64,000 bases of DNA. Origin: Pseudactinotalea terrae (GTDB taxonomy: Bacteria; Actinomycetota; Actinomycetes; Actinomycetales; Beutenbergiaceae). Shown here in pieces: positions 53,626-62,332 of the stretch. The stretch is from contig NZ_WNXZ01000005.1 in assembly GCF_009733845.1 (NCBI RefSeq), positions 186,001 to 250,000 on the forward strand. The letters run 5' to 3'. The position numbers and the translations under genes were made by a program. Each line of letters opens with the position of its first letter. Positions within the stretch are counted from its first letter, which is position 1. The notes below the pieces were generated by a model, which saw nothing but the letters and a program-made list of their open reading frames with translations, was not told the origin of the DNA and searched no databases.

Positions 53626-53889
53626 TCAGGCGCGTCGCTTGCCTGTGACAGCGGTGTAGATGAAGAGCACCAGCACAGAGCCGGCGAGCGCCAGCAGCCA
53701 CGTCTTGATGTCGAAGAAGCCACCGAGCTCGACGTCGAAGAGCACCGACCCGAGCCAGCCACCCACCAATGCGCCGATGACACCGATGATCAAGCTCGCC
53801 AGCCAACCGCCGACGGCCCGATCGGCGAGGATCATCTTGGCGAGGGTGCCGCAGATCAGACCGACGATGAGGAATCCGAGAAAGCCCAT
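53626..53889 (-). CDS. GlsB/YeaQ/YmgE-family membrane protein
   Basis: An 87-residue membrane protein with three hydrophobic helices (GFLGFLIVGLICGTLAKMI, WLASLIIGVIGALVGGWLG, LLALAGSVLVLFIYTAV). The glycine-zipper pattern and GGWL repeats are those of the transglycosylase-associated / GlsB family, linked to general stress response. AAGGAG lies nine bases before ATG 53889. A second family member is at 57540. Confidence 0.88.
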   Translation of the reverse strand: MGFLGFLIVGLICGTLAKMILADRAVGGWLASLIIGVIGALVGGWLGSVLFDVELGGFFDIKTWLLALAGSVLVLFIYTAVTGKRRA

Positions 53890-54001
53890 TTGTTGCTTCT
53901 CCTTGCTGGTCGACCGGTTGTCGACCGTTGTCCTGCTCCCGTCGGGTTTCGCGAGAGCGGCCCAACAGTCTAGCGGACGCGGATCTCGCGTCGCTGAAGG
54001 G

Positions 54002-55702
54002 TCACAGATACACAGCCTTGAACTCCCACGGCTGAAGCGATGCGGACACGCTGCCCTCGGGGTAGTTGCCCACCAGCATGCGGCCTCCTTCGAGCCCGCT
54101 GAACGGCTCGCCGGCAGGGACATCGATCGCCTTGTCGGAGAGGTTCGCGAGCACGAGCAGGCGCGCCGCGTCGCTCTCCCGCAGGTACGCCCACAGGGCG
54201 GCGTGATCCGGTTCGAGCAGGGTGAAGGATCCGATGGTCAGCACGTCCTCGGACTTGCGCAGCGCGATCAGCCGCTTGTAGAAGGACAGCACCGAGTCCG
54301 CGTCGTCGCGCTGCGCGGCGACGTTGAGCCACAGGTGGTTCTGGTTGACGGCGAGCCACGGTCGCGCGGTCGAGAATCCCCCTTCCGCATCGCCGTCCCA
54401 CTGCATCGGGGTGCGTGCGTTGTCGCGGCCCATCTTCGCCATCGCGGGCAGGATCATCTCGGGAGCCATCCCCATGCCGGTCGCGAGCTCGTAGGCGCGA
54501 GCAGCCTCGATGTCCCGGAAGTCCTCCACGCGGGCGAACGGGTAGTTCGTCATCCCGATCTCTTCGCCCTGATACACGAACGGGGTGCCGCGATGCATGT
54601 GGAGGATCCCGGCGAGCAGCGTCGCGGACTCGCGCCAGTACTGGTGGTCGTTGCCCCAGCGGGACAGCGCGCGTGGCTGGTCGTGGTTGTTGAAGTACAG
54701 CGAGTTCCAGCCACGCTCGGCGAGGGCGTCCTGCCAGCGCGCGAGCGACGTCTTCAGGTCGGGGAGCTTCAGCGGCTGCGGGTCGTACTTGCCGAGCATC
54801 CCGTAGTCGACGTCGACGTGCTCGAACTGGAACACCATGTCGAGCTCGCGGCGTGATGGATCGGTGACGAGCACCGCCTGCTCGGGCGAGACGGCGAGCA
54901 TCTCGCCGACGGTGAGGAACGTGCGGTCGGGATAGCGGTCGAAGACCTCACGATGCATCTCGGCGAGGTGCTCGTGAAGGTCGGGGTCGTTCACCACCAG
55001 CTCCATCTGGTTCCCCCCGGTGGGCCCACCCGGAGCGTCGGGCAGGTCTGCAGGCTTGGAGATGAGGTTGATGACGTCCATCCGGAAGCCGTCGACGCCG
55101 CGATCGAGCCACCAGCGCATCATCGAGTACACCGCCTCCCGGACCTGCGGCTCGCGCCAGTTCAGGTCGGGCTGCTTCACGGAGAACGAGTGCATGTAGT
55201 ACTCGCTGCTGCTGGGGTCCAGGGTCCATGCCGGTCCGAGGAACACGGACGACCAGTTGTTGGGCGGCAGCGTGGATCCGGGTGCCCCCTCCGGGTCGGG
55301 ACGGCCGGGGCGCCAGAAGTACCAGTTCCGCTTCGGGCTGCCCGCCTTGCGCGACTCCAGGAACCACGGGTGCTCGTCCGAGGTGTGGTTGACCACCAGA
55401 TCCATGATCAGGCGCAGGCCGCGCTGGTGCATGGCGGCGATGAGCTCGTCGACATCGTCGAGCGTGCCGAACATCGGGTCGATCGCCTGGTAGTCGGCGA
55501 TGTCGTAGCCGTTGTCGTGCTGCGGCGAGGAGTACACGGGCGACAGCCAGACGGCGTCGACCCCCAGCTCGACCAGGTGGTCCAGCCGCGAGATCACTCC
55601 CCGGATGTCGCCCAGCCCGTCACCGCTGGCATCCTGGAAGCTCCGCGGGTACACCTGGTAGACGACGGCTCTGCGCCACCACGGCTCGTCAACGCTGCTC
55701 AC
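54002..55702 (-). CDS. GH13 alpha-glucosidase (oligo-1,6-glucosidase type)
   Basis: A 566-residue alpha-amylase-family enzyme. Conserved regions: DLVVNHTSDEH (about 101-111), GFRMDVINLISK with nucleophile D209, TVGEM with acid/base E267, and NNHDQPR with D341. The VIN after the nucleophile fits alpha-glucosidases/oligo-1,6-glucosidases of GH13 rather than amylases. No signal peptide: it hydrolyses imported malto- or isomalto-oligosaccharides. GTG 55702 follows TACGTT by six bases, so it is apparently leaderless. No transporter lies next to it. Confidence 0.94.
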   Translation of the reverse strand: MSSVDEPWWRRAVVYQVYPRSFQDASGDGLGDIRGVISRLDHLVELGVDAVWLSPVYSSPQHDNGYDIADYQAIDPMFGTLDDVDELIAAMHQRGLRLIMDLVVNHTSDEHPWFLESRKAGSPKRNWYFWRPGRPDPEGAPGSTLPPNNWSSVFLGPAWTLDPSSSEYYMHSFSVKQPDLNWREPQVREAVYSMMRWWLDRGVDGFRMDVINLISKPADLPDAPGGPTGGNQMELVVNDPDLHEHLAEMHREVFDRYPDRTFLTVGEMLAVSPEQAVLVTDPSRRELDMVFQFEHVDVDYGMLGKYDPQPLKLPDLKTSLARWQDALAERGWNSLYFNNHDQPRALSRWGNDHQYWRESATLLAGILHMHRGTPFVYQGEEIGMTNYPFARVEDFRDIEAARAYELATGMGMAPEMILPAMAKMGRDNARTPMQWDGDAEGGFSTARPWLAVNQNHLWLNVAAQRDDADSVLSFYKRLIALRKSEDVLTIGSFTLLEPDHAALWAYLRESDAARLLVLANLSDKAIDVPAGEPFSGLEGGRMLVGNYPEGSVSASLQPWEFKAVYL

Positions 55703-55708
55703 GGCTCG

Positions 55709-55714
55709 AACGTA
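55709..55714 (-). promoter_or_regulatory. -10 element of a leaderless promoter
   Basis: TACGTT on the minus strand followed by CGAGCC and the GTG of the alpha-glucosidase gene; the spacer is identical to that before the phosphotransferase at 27008. Confidence 0.5.
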
Positions 55715-55820
55715 CCGAAGCGGGCGCTCCGCTGTCCTAGCATCCGGGCGCCGCCGCACGGCGGCGCAGAGCTACGCCATGCTGATCCGACCGGCCCCTG
55801 CACAGACTGGAATGAAACCG

Positions 55821-56660
55821 ATGGAGCTCCTGCGACTCGGCGCGCTCGGCGAGGAGATCCCCGCCGTCCGCCACGACGGCGTCACTCGCGACCTGCGATC
55901 GCTCACCACCGACATCGACGGCGCGTTCCTCGCCGCCGACGGCGTCGCTCGCGTTCGAGAGGCGATGGAGACTCTCCCGGTCCTCGAGGGAGCGGACGAC
56001 CTGCGCATCGGGGCCCCGATCGCCAGACCGGGCGCGGTGCTGTGCATCGGGATGAACTACGCGGCTCACGCCGCCGAGTCCGGCGGCACCCCGCCGTCGG
56101 TCCCGATCCTGTTCTTCAAGCACCCGAACACCGTGGTCGGGCCGTTCGACGACGTGCCGTTGCCCCCCGGGTCGACCAAGCTCGACTGGGAGGTCGAGCT
56201 GGGTGTGGTGATCGGCAAGCGCGCCAGCTACCTGAGCTCGCCCGAGGAGGCGTGGGACCACATCGCCGGCTTCGTCACCAGCCAGGACCTCTCGGAGCGC
56301 GCCTGGCAGCTCGAGGTGTCGGGCGGTCAGTGGAGCAAGGGCAAGTGCGGGCCGTCGTTCAACCCGCTCGGCCCCTCGCTCGTGCCGGTCAGCGAGCTCG
56401 CCGACCCGAACGCGCTGCGGCTGTGGTCCACGGTCAACGGTGAGTCCCGTCAGGACTCCTCGACGGCGGACATGATCTTCGACGTCGCCACCATCGTGTA
56501 CGACCTCTCCCAGTACCTGACGCTCGATCCGGGTGACCTGATCAACACCGGCACGCCCGAGGGCGTCGCGCTGTCCGGCCGGTTCCCCTATCTGTCGACA
56601 GGCGACGTCATCGAGATCGGCATCGAAGGTCTTGGGCAGCAGAAGCAGACCGTGGTCTGA
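55821..56660 (+). CDS. Fumarylacetoacetate hydrolase family protein
   Basis: A 279-residue FAH-fold enzyme. CIGMNYAAHAAESG is the family entry to the barrel, DWEVELGVVIGK holds the metal-binding Glu-x-Glu, and NTGTPEGVALSGR is the C-terminal signature. Members cleave C-C bonds in diketo acids (fumarylpyruvate, acylpyruvate, 2,4-diketo-3-deoxy-sugar acids). The lack of neighbours from one pathway leaves the substrate open. ATG 55821 has GGAA at about 8 bp; ATG 55812 is an alternative. It converges on nagB with 6 bp between. Confidence 0.88.
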   Translation: MELLRLGALGEEIPAVRHDGVTRDLRSLTTDIDGAFLAADGVARVREAMETLPVLEGADDLRIGAPIARPGAVLCIGMNYAAHAAESGGTPPSVPILFFKHPNTVVGPFDDVPLPPGSTKLDWEVELGVVIGKRASYLSSPEEAWDHIAGFVTSQDLSERAWQLEVSGGQWSKGKCGPSFNPLGPSLVPVSELADPNALRLWSTVNGESRQDSSTADMIFDVATIVYDLSQYLTLDPGDLINTGTPEGVALSGRFPYLSTGDVIEIGIEGLGQQKQTVV

Positions 56661-56666
56661 CCTCGC

Positions 56667-57452
56667 TCAGAAGTGCTGCCAGGCGGGCTTGCTCGCGTAG
56701 GTCTCGCGGTAGTAGTCGGACAGCGCCAGCCGGGAGGCCGCGGCGCTGTCGATGAGCACCGTGACCTGGGGGTGGTGCTGCAGGATCGTGCCGGGCCACA
56801 TCGCAGACACGGCGCCCTCGACCAGGTGGTGGATCGCCTCCGACTTGGCGCGCCCGGTGGCGACGAGGAGCAGCTGGCGTGCTTCCATGATCGTGGCCAG
56901 GCCCTGCGTGAGGCAGTGCTGCGGGACGGCCTCGGCGTCGCCGCCGAAGAAGCGCGCGTTGTCCACGCGCGTCTGCGCCGTGAGCGTCTTGATGCGCGTG
57001 CGGGAGGCGAGCGACGAGCCGGGCTCGTTGAAGGCGATGTGCCCGTCGGTGCCGATCCCGAGGATCTGCAGGTCGACTCCGCCCGCCTCGGCGATCGCTG
57101 CCTCGTAGGCGGCGCAGGCGGCGGGGATGTCCTCGGCGAGCCCGTCGGGCCCGTGGACTCGCGTGGGGTCGATGTCGATCCGGTCGGTGAGCTCGGCGGC
57201 GATGACGTTGCGGTACCGCTGCGGGTGATCGGCCGAGAGCCCCACGTACTCGTCGAGCGTGAACGCGCTCGCACCCGCGAAGCTGACCTTGCCCCCCTCG
57301 TACCGGCGCACGATCTCGTCGTAGATGGTCAGCGGCGACGATCCCGTCGCCAGGCCGAGCACGGCGTCGGGCTTGCGGTCGACGAGGTGGCAGAACGCGT
57401 CTGCACCGATCTGCGCGATCTCGTCAGGACCGCTGGTGATGATGACCTCCAC
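56667..57452 (-). CDS. nagB: Glucosamine-6-phosphate deaminase
   Basis: A 261-residue NagB, converting glucosamine-6-phosphate to fructose-6-phosphate and ammonia. LGLATGSSPLTIYDEIVRRY binds phosphate; FTLDEYVGL contains the catalytic Asp; GIGTDGHIAFNEPGSS the second active-site loop with the His. GTG 57452 has CAGACT six bases upstream, compatible with a leaderless start. It stands alone, without nagA. Confidence 0.95.
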   Translation of the reverse strand: MEVIITSGPDEIAQIGADAFCHLVDRKPDAVLGLATGSSPLTIYDEIVRRYEGGKVSFAGASAFTLDEYVGLSADHPQRYRNVIAAELTDRIDIDPTRVHGPDGLAEDIPAACAAYEAAIAEAGGVDLQILGIGTDGHIAFNEPGSSLASRTRIKTLTAQTRVDNARFFGGDAEAVPQHCLTQGLATIMEARQLLLVATGRAKSEAIHHLVEGAVSAMWPGTILQHHPQVTVLIDSAAASRLALSDYYRETYASKPAWQHF

Positions 57453-57479
57453 GGGGCCAGTCTGGCATCAGTGGAGACG

Positions 57480-57516
57480 CCGCAGGACCCCCGGCATCAC
57501 GCCGAGGGTCCTGCGG
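57480..57516 (-). terminator. Hairpin downstream of the second GlsB-like gene
   Basis: CCGCAGGACCC (57480-57490) and GGGTCCTGCGG (57506-57516) form a perfect 11-bp stem between the GlsB-like gene and nagB. Confidence 0.75.
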
Positions 57517-57539
57517 TCTGTCATGCGGTGGGTGAGTCG

Positions 57540-57827
57540 TCACACCCCGCCGCTACGGCCCCTGGAGCCCCGCATGCCGAGGTAGATGCCGATACCGATG
57601 ATGGCCACGACGATCGAGATGATCCAGCGGATCCAGTCAAGGCCACCGGTGGACTCGACACCGAGCAATGCCGCCAGGAAGTACCCCACGACGGCGCCGA
57701 TGATCCCGATGATCACGGTCGCGAGGATGCTGATGTTCTGCTTGCCCGGCTTGAACAAGCGGGCCAGGATTCCGATCACGGCACCGAAGATGATGGTCCC
57801 GATGATGCCGCCGATTGTGAACTCCAT
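57540..57827 (-). CDS. GlsB/YeaQ/YmgE-family membrane protein
   Basis: A 95-residue protein with three hydrophobic helices (IGGIIGTIIFGAVIGILARL, ISILATVIIGIIGAVVGYFL, IISIVVAIIGIGIYLGM) and a basic tail. It is a second family member in this window, distinct in sequence from the one at 53626. AAGGGG precedes ATG 57827. The family is linked to stress; its molecular role is unclear. Confidence 0.88.
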   Translation of the reverse strand: MEFTIGGIIGTIIFGAVIGILARLFKPGKQNISILATVIIGIIGAVVGYFLAALLGVESTGGLDWIRWIISIVVAIIGIGIYLGMRGSRGRSGGV

Positions 57828-57982
57828 TGGGTACCCCTTTCTACGCGGAGGCGGGCGCCTCGTGGATCACCTTGGCACAACAGCCGATCGCGCGCAGTCC
57901 GAACACACCACATACTCCGCGGTCACGGCGGCTGCGGTGGGCGGTTGCCATCCGCGCCCCCCAGGGGTGATCCGTGGCCGAA

Positions 57983-58900
57983 TCACGCACCGTCCGGGCC
58001 CAGCGCCCGCCGCCGCGAGGACAGCGCCACGGCCACGCTGATCGCGGCCAGACCGGCGATCTCGCCGAGCGTGGGCCGCTGCTGCAGCGCCAGCAACCCC
58101 ACCACGGTGGCTGTGGCGGGCAGCAGCGCGTTGAGCAGCGCGAACACCGCCGTCCCCAGGCGCACGATCGCGACCTGATCGAGGATGTACGGGATCGCCG
58201 ACGACAGCACTCCCACCCCGATGGCCGCCAGCCAGACGCTGCCGCCGGAGGTCACCAGCGGACCCACCCAGGGCGCCGCCACCGGGGCGAGCACCAGCAC
58301 CGCGATCGACGTGCCCAGCGCGAGCGAGGCCTGCCCGTCACGCACCGCAGCGATCCGGCCCGCGAGCACCATGTACCAGGCCCAGCTCGCGCCGGCTCCG
58401 ACCGCGCACAGGAGGCCGAGCACCATCGGCGCGGTTCCGGCGGCGCCCGCCTCGTCCCAGCGCAGCCCGACCAGGCTGATCGCCGCCACCCCGGCGGCCG
58501 CGAGCGCGACCGAGACCCGGCCACGCGCGTTCCGGCTCCCCCACGCCGCGACCAGCACCGGTCCGGCGAACTCGATCGCGACAGCGGCCCCGAGCGGCAG
58601 GTACCGGATCGCGATGTAGAACAGCATGTTCATCCCGACCAGGACCAGACCGAACACGGCGGTCTGCCGGAGCGTGGCCCGCGTCCACGTGCTGCGCCAG
58701 GGCCGCATCAGCGCCAGCAGGATCACGGCGCTGACGAGCGCCCGCACCCAGGCGACCGTGTGCGGCGGCGCCAGCGCGAACAGACCGACCGCGAGCGCCG
58801 CGCCGCTGTACTGAGCGATCCCGGAGGTCGCGAACAGGGCCGGTGCCGGGACGCGCGCGAGCGCCCGGCCCAGGGGCCTCGCGGGCACATGCTCGCTCAC
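57983..58900 (-). CDS. EamA-family exporter, RhtA-like
   Basis: A 305-residue transporter of ten helices in two EamA repeats. GMNMLFYIAIRYLPLGAAVA and IEFAGPVLVAAWGSR closely resemble RhtA, the threonine/homoserine exporter, as does the IPYILDQVAIVRL helix. Substrate assignment is by analogy. GTG 58900 overlaps the stop of the upstream nuclease-family gene (GTGA), which fixes the start. It is the third gene in the msrB operon. Confidence 0.87.
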   Translation of the reverse strand: MSEHVPARPLGRALARVPAPALFATSGIAQYSGAALAVGLFALAPPHTVAWVRALVSAVILLALMRPWRSTWTRATLRQTAVFGLVLVGMNMLFYIAIRYLPLGAAVAIEFAGPVLVAAWGSRNARGRVSVALAAAGVAAISLVGLRWDEAGAAGTAPMVLGLLCAVGAGASWAWYMVLAGRIAAVRDGQASLALGTSIAVLVLAPVAAPWVGPLVTSGGSVWLAAIGVGVLSSAIPYILDQVAIVRLGTAVFALLNALLPATATVVGLLALQQRPTLGEIAGLAAISVAVALSSRRRALGPDGA

Positions 58901-59664
58901 CGAACGATGTCGTGCGTCAGGGTCGCCAGCAGCCCTCGGTGATCGGAGATCGCGAGGTCGACGGCGTCGGCCCGGTCGATCTCGATGCCTCTGGTCAGCA
59001 CGTGGTCGATCTGCCGCCGTGGGGTGCCCGCCGGGAAGGTCAGGGCTCGTGGCATCCGCCAGCCGAGCGAGAGCGGCCGGAGCGCCCACGGGTCGAGGTT
59101 GAGATCGCCGGCGACGACCGCGGGAGGCGGCAGCGTGCTCACCGACCGCAACAACGAACCCACCTGCCACGCGGCGACGGGGCCCAGCAGCGACAGGTGC
59201 GCGCTCGCGACGGTCAGCGGACCGTGGGGGGTCTGCACCACGGCGGCGACAGCACCACGCTGCTCGTCGTCCCGCAGCCGCACGCTGCCACCCCGCAGGA
59301 TCGGGTGCCGCACGGGGAACCGCGGGAGCCGCTTCACGAACCAGGCCACCACAGGCCATCTCGACGCGACGGCCAGACCGTACGCGGCGCCGTCGGCCAT
59401 CCCCCAACGCTCGGGCGAGGCCTTGCCGACGCGGACGTCGCCTGCGAGGGTGGCGGCGAACCGGACGTGCGGCAGCCCCAGGGCGTCGGCGACCACCCGG
59501 GCCTGGTCGATGCCGCCGCTGCGCGGCTGGCCGCGGTCGACCTCCTGCAGGGCGACCACGTCCACCTCGAGCCCAGCCACGGCGGCGGCCAGCTCGTCGG
59601 CGGAGGTGCGTGCCCCTGCCCGTGAGAGCCCGTGCTGCAGGTTGAGGGTGAGGAGGCGGGTCAT
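58897..59664 (-). CDS. Endonuclease/exonuclease/phosphatase-family protein
   Basis: A 255-residue EEP-fold phosphoesterase. LLTLNLQHGL and VVALQEVDRG hold the metal-binding Asn and Glu; VVAGDLNLDPWAL and QIDHVLTRG and SDHRGL carry the catalytic Asp/Asn/His set. Substrate (nucleic acid, lipid or inositol phosphate) is unknown. ATG 59664 overlaps the msrB stop (ATGA). No signal peptide. Confidence 0.88.
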   Translation of the reverse strand: MTRLLTLNLQHGLSRAGARTSADELAAAVAGLEVDVVALQEVDRGQPRSGGIDQARVVADALGLPHVRFAATLAGDVRVGKASPERWGMADGAAYGLAVASRWPVVAWFVKRLPRFPVRHPILRGGSVRLRDDEQRGAVAAVVQTPHGPLTVASAHLSLLGPVAAWQVGSLLRSVSTLPPPAVVAGDLNLDPWALRPLSLGWRMPRALTFPAGTPRRQIDHVLTRGIEIDRADAVDLAISDHRGLLATLTHDIVR

Positions 59665-60059
59665 TCCTGCGGCGCGAACCGCAACGACACCGAGTTGATG
59701 CAGAACCGGTCCCCGGTGGGGGTCTGCGGGGCGTCGTCGAAGACGTGGCCGAGGTGCGAGTCGCAGCGCGCGCAGCGGACCTCGGTGCGGACCATCCCGT
59801 GCGAGCGATCCTCGATCAGCGTGACGGCGTCACCCTCCTGCGGCTGGTAGAAGCTCGGCCAGCCGCAGTGGCTCTCGAACTTCGTGTCGCTGCGGAACAG
59901 CTCGGCCCCGCAGGCGCGACAGCTGAAGACGCCGGTGCGGTGCTCGCCCAGCAGCTCACCCGTGAACGCGCGCTCGGTCGCGGCTTCCCGCAGCACGGCG
60001 AACTCCATCGGGTTCAGCTCGGCGCGCCACTCCTCGTCGGTCTTGCTGACCTTGTCCAT
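59661..60059 (-). CDS. msrB: Peptide methionine (R)-S-oxide reductase MsrB
   Basis: A 132-residue MsrB repairing oxidised methionine in proteins. Two zinc CxxC pairs (CRAC and CARC) are present; the catalytic Cys is in RFCINSVSL near the C-terminus, and ESHCGWPSFY is the substrate-binding segment. A GATACT element six bases upstream and GGAGG immediately before ATG 60059 are both present. It leads an operon with the EEP and EamA genes. Confidence 0.96.
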   Translation of the reverse strand: MDKVSKTDEEWRAELNPMEFAVLREAATERAFTGELLGEHRTGVFSCRACGAELFRSDTKFESHCGWPSFYQPQEGDAVTLIEDRSHGMVRTEVRCARCDSHLGHVFDDAPQTPTGDRFCINSVSLRFAPQE

Positions 60060-60146
60060 GCCTCCAGTATCACCCCGCCACGCACCAGCACCGGCCCCGA
60101 GGCGGGCGTGCGGTCGAGCTCGCCACGACCGCCGCGAGCGCGATCG

Positions 60147-60232
60147 GTTGCGGAAGTGACGTCTCGGTGGGTTTCCGCAACACGGTGGGCGGGGTGGCGT
60201 TGCGGAACTGACATCTCGGTAGGTTGCGCAAC
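60147..60232. repeat. Two near-identical 35-bp repeats with inverted ends
   Basis: Copy 1 (60147-60181) and copy 2 (60199-60232) both begin GTTGCGGAA, share TGAC-TCTCGGT-GG in the middle and end CGCAAC, giving GTTGCG/CGCAAC termini. They lie in the 185-bp gap between msrB and the metallopeptidase gene. They resemble a REP-type dispersed unit, or paired operator sites. Confidence 0.55.
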
Positions 60233-60244
60233 GCGCGGAGGTCG

Positions 60245-60604
60245 CTAGCCCCAGCCGAGCTCGTGCAGGCGGGCATCGTCGATGCCGAAGTGGTGCGCGA
60301 TCTCGTGGACAACGGTGACCGCGACCTCCTCGGCGACCTCGTCGACGTCCTCGCAGAACCGCAGCGTGGGGTTCCGGAAGATCGTGATCCGGTCCGGGAG
60401 CGAGCCCGCGGCCCACCACTCGCCGCGCTCGGTCAGCGGCGTGCCCTCGTAGAGCCCGAGCAGGTTGGCATCCTCGGCATCGGCCGGCGGCTCGTCCTCC
60501 ACCAGCACCACCACGTTGTCGATGTGCCTCGCAAGCTCGTCGGGGATGAGGTCGAGGCCGTCGGCGACCGCTTCCTCGAACGCCTCGGGCGACATCTCGA
60601 TCAC
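60245..60604 (-). CDS. Minimal zincin-type metallopeptidase family protein
   Basis: A 119-residue member of the metallopeptidase family formerly DUF1025 (MMP-like). It has VTVVHEIAHHFGIDD near the C-terminus with the zincin HExxH and a third His-type ligand, and the usual N-terminal MSPEAFEEAVADGLDLIP. Substrate is unknown. GTG 60604 is chosen because GAGGA lies 7 bp upstream; ATG 60595 is an alternative. Confidence 0.88.
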   Translation of the reverse strand: MIEMSPEAFEEAVADGLDLIPDELARHIDNVVVLVEDEPPADAEDANLLGLYEGTPLTERGEWWAAGSLPDRITIFRNPTLRFCEDVDEVAEEVAVTVVHEIAHHFGIDDARLHELGWG

Positions 60605-60728
60605 GGGACCATCCTCACACCAGGCCCCGCGTGGGATGTCCCACACCGTGCCGGTTTGCTCCCGGGCCTGCCGCTCCCTTATGCTCGTCCAGGTTCTGGG
60701 GCGTCTGGAACGTGGGACGCCCGATGGG

Positions 60729-60804
60729 GCCCCCATCGTCTAGCGGCCTAGGACCCCGCCCTTTCACGGCGGTAGCACGGGTTCGAATCCCGTTGGGGGT
60801 ACCA
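60729..60804 (+). tRNA. tRNA-Glu (anticodon TTC)
   Basis: Full cloverleaf of 76 nt with encoded CCA: acceptor GCCCCCA/TGGGGGT, anticodon stem CCGCC/GGCGG with loop CTTTCAC (anticodon 60763-60765). It is the first of a cluster of three tRNAs. Confidence 0.97.
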
Positions 60805-60828
60805 ACTCGTGCACAATGAGCAGTACCT

Positions 60829-60902
60829 GGCCCCGTAGCTCAGTTGGTTAGAGCGCCGCCCTGTCACGGCGGAGGCCGCCGGTTCAAGTCCGGTCGGGGT
60901 CG
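60829..60902 (+). tRNA. tRNA-Asp (anticodon GTC)
   Basis: 74 nt: acceptor GGCCCCG/CGGGGTC, D arm GCTC/GAGC, anticodon stem CCGCC/GGCGG with loop CTGTCAC (anticodon 60863-60865), T stem GCCGG/CCGGT, discriminator G. CCA is not encoded (CGG follows). It lies 24 bp after tRNA-Glu. Confidence 0.97.
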
Positions 60903-60965
60903 CGGAACGGTTTTCGCCGAGGCGGCTCACCGCCAGAACACAGCTCGACGGCGAACGGCCGCCAT

Positions 60966-61041
60966 GGCTCTGTAGCTCAGTTGGTAGAGCGTTCGACTGA
61001 AAATCGAAAGGTCACCGGATCGACGCCGGTCGGAGCCACCA
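60966..61041 (+). tRNA. tRNA-Phe (anticodon GAA)
   Basis: 76 nt with encoded CCA: acceptor GGCTCTG/CGGAGCC, anticodon stem TTCGA/TCGAA with loop CTGAAAA (anticodon 60999-61001). It is the third tRNA of the Glu-Asp-Phe cluster. Confidence 0.97.
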
Positions 61042-61044
61042 TCG

Positions 61045-61071
61045 CAGCCCTCGGGAGAGATCCCGGGGCTG
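61045..61071 (+). terminator. Terminator after the tRNA cluster
   Basis: CAGCCCTCGGGA pairs with TCCCGGGGCTG (one mismatch) around a GAGA loop, directly after tRNA-Phe and followed by GTTCTG. Confidence 0.75.
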
Positions 61072-61102
61072 TTCTGCTCCCTGCGCCCATCGGGTGGCTC
61101 GA

Positions 61103-61108
61103 TACGGT
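61103..61108 (+). promoter_or_regulatory. -10 element of a leaderless promoter
   Basis: TACGGT, then GAGCCC and the ATG at 61115: TANNNT-N6-start spacing. Confidence 0.5.
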
Positions 61109-61114
61109 GAGCCC

Positions 61115-61594
61115 ATGAGCGAGAGCGCGGCGCCGCGGGTCGCACGGACCACACCGGCATGGCTGCGCGCGACGATGACGCAGGCGCTCTGGTGCTGGCT
61201 CACGGTCGCGCTCGCTCTGGGCGTCTCGCGAGCCGTGGTCGCGCTCGGCTCCGACCTGGCACCGCTGCCGTTCGCGGCGTACTCGATCCTGATCTTCGTC
61301 GTGATCCCGGCCGTTCCGGGGCTCGTGACGATCGCGGTGGTCGCCGGCGCGCAGCGCGCAGCCGCTCCCTGGTGGGCGCAGGTGCTGGTCGTCGCGCTCG
61401 CCCTGGGCGGTTGGGCCTTCTTCGCCACGACCTCGCCCGGGTGGGGGCTGGGCTACGCGCTGGCGGGAGCGATCGCCGCCGCCATCACGGTCGCGGCGCG
61501 GTCCCGCGAGTCCGTGTGGTCCCGGGCGCTGGTGACGATCGTCGGCGCCGTGCTGCTCGGTCTGGCCTGGTTCGGGCTGGAGACGTTCGGCTGA
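61115..61594 (+). CDS. Membrane protein of unknown function
   Basis: A 159-residue protein with about four to five hydrophobic helices (ALWCWLTVALALGVSRAVV, AAYSILIFVVIPAVPGLVTI, VLVVALALGGWAFFATT, ALVTIVGAVLLGLAWFGL). No family is recognised. ATG 61115 is chosen because of the leaderless -10 six bases upstream; the in-frame GTG at 61094 would lie upstream of that promoter. Confidence 0.7.
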   Translation: MSESAAPRVARTTPAWLRATMTQALWCWLTVALALGVSRAVVALGSDLAPLPFAAYSILIFVVIPAVPGLVTIAVVAGAQRAAAPWWAQVLVVALALGGWAFFATTSPGWGLGYALAGAIAAAITVAARSRESVWSRALVTIVGAVLLGLAWFGLETFG

Positions 61595-61666
61595 CCGCGC
61601 AGCCACGGGAACAACGGCTCGGCGCCGGCCGTTGAACCTCGGCCGCACGAGACCAGGGAGAGCCCG

Positions 61667-62305
61667 ATGACCAGCACCGCCGCCGCCGTCGACCGCACCA
61701 CGAACGCCGAGCTCGAGCGCCAGCTCGAGAACCTCCTGCGCCTCGGCTACCCAGCGCTGATGGGGACCACCGAGCCGGAGCTGCGCTCCGCCGTCGAGAA
61801 CCTGGCGCTGAGGCTGCCGGGATCGAGCACGGTCGACCCCGAGGACCACATCCCCTTCGTGCTCGTGCCCGCAGCGCCGCTGCGCGAGAGCGCGCTGCTG
61901 ATGACCAAGGACGACAGGCCCGCCACGCTGATGATCGAGGACGACCACCTCGGCCGCTACGCGCCGATCGAGGGTGTCACGGTGCCGGACGCGCCCGTCT
62001 ACCTGCTCACGGACATCGACACCGGCAGCGAGTTCACGAACGTCACGCCCGAGACGGCGCTGGGGGCGATCACCGCCCGTGGGAGGACTCCGCTGACGAT
62101 CGCCGAGGGCATCGCGCTGGTCACGCAGCGACCGGACATGCTCCGCAAGAACAAGTGCTTCTCGCTGCTCGCCTCGCGCCGGGGCAACCAGCAGGTGCCG
62201 GCCATCTGGATCTCCGAGCGCGCACCGAAGCTCGGCTGGTGCTGGGACCGGAACCCGCACACGTGGTTGGGCTCCGCCTCGGCAGCAGCGCGCATCGCCG
62301 GGTAG
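61667..62305 (+). CDS. DUF5701-family protein
   Basis: A 212-residue soluble protein of the actinobacterial DUF5701 family: LERQLENLLRLGYPALMG, DHIPFVLVPAAPL, YLLTDIDTGSEFTNVTPETA and RKNKCFSLLASRRG are its recognisable blocks. Function is unknown. GGGAGAG lies four bases before ATG 61667. It lies 28 bp before the Mur-ligase-like gene. Confidence 0.82.
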   Translation: MTSTAAAVDRTTNAELERQLENLLRLGYPALMGTTEPELRSAVENLALRLPGSSTVDPEDHIPFVLVPAAPLRESALLMTKDDRPATLMIEDDHLGRYAPIEGVTVPDAPVYLLTDIDTGSEFTNVTPETALGAITARGRTPLTIAEGIALVTQRPDMLRKNKCFSLLASRRGNQQVPAIWISERAPKLGWCWDRNPHTWLGSASAAARIAG

Positions 62306-62332
62306 CGCTCCCGGCGGTGGCACCATGAGTCC

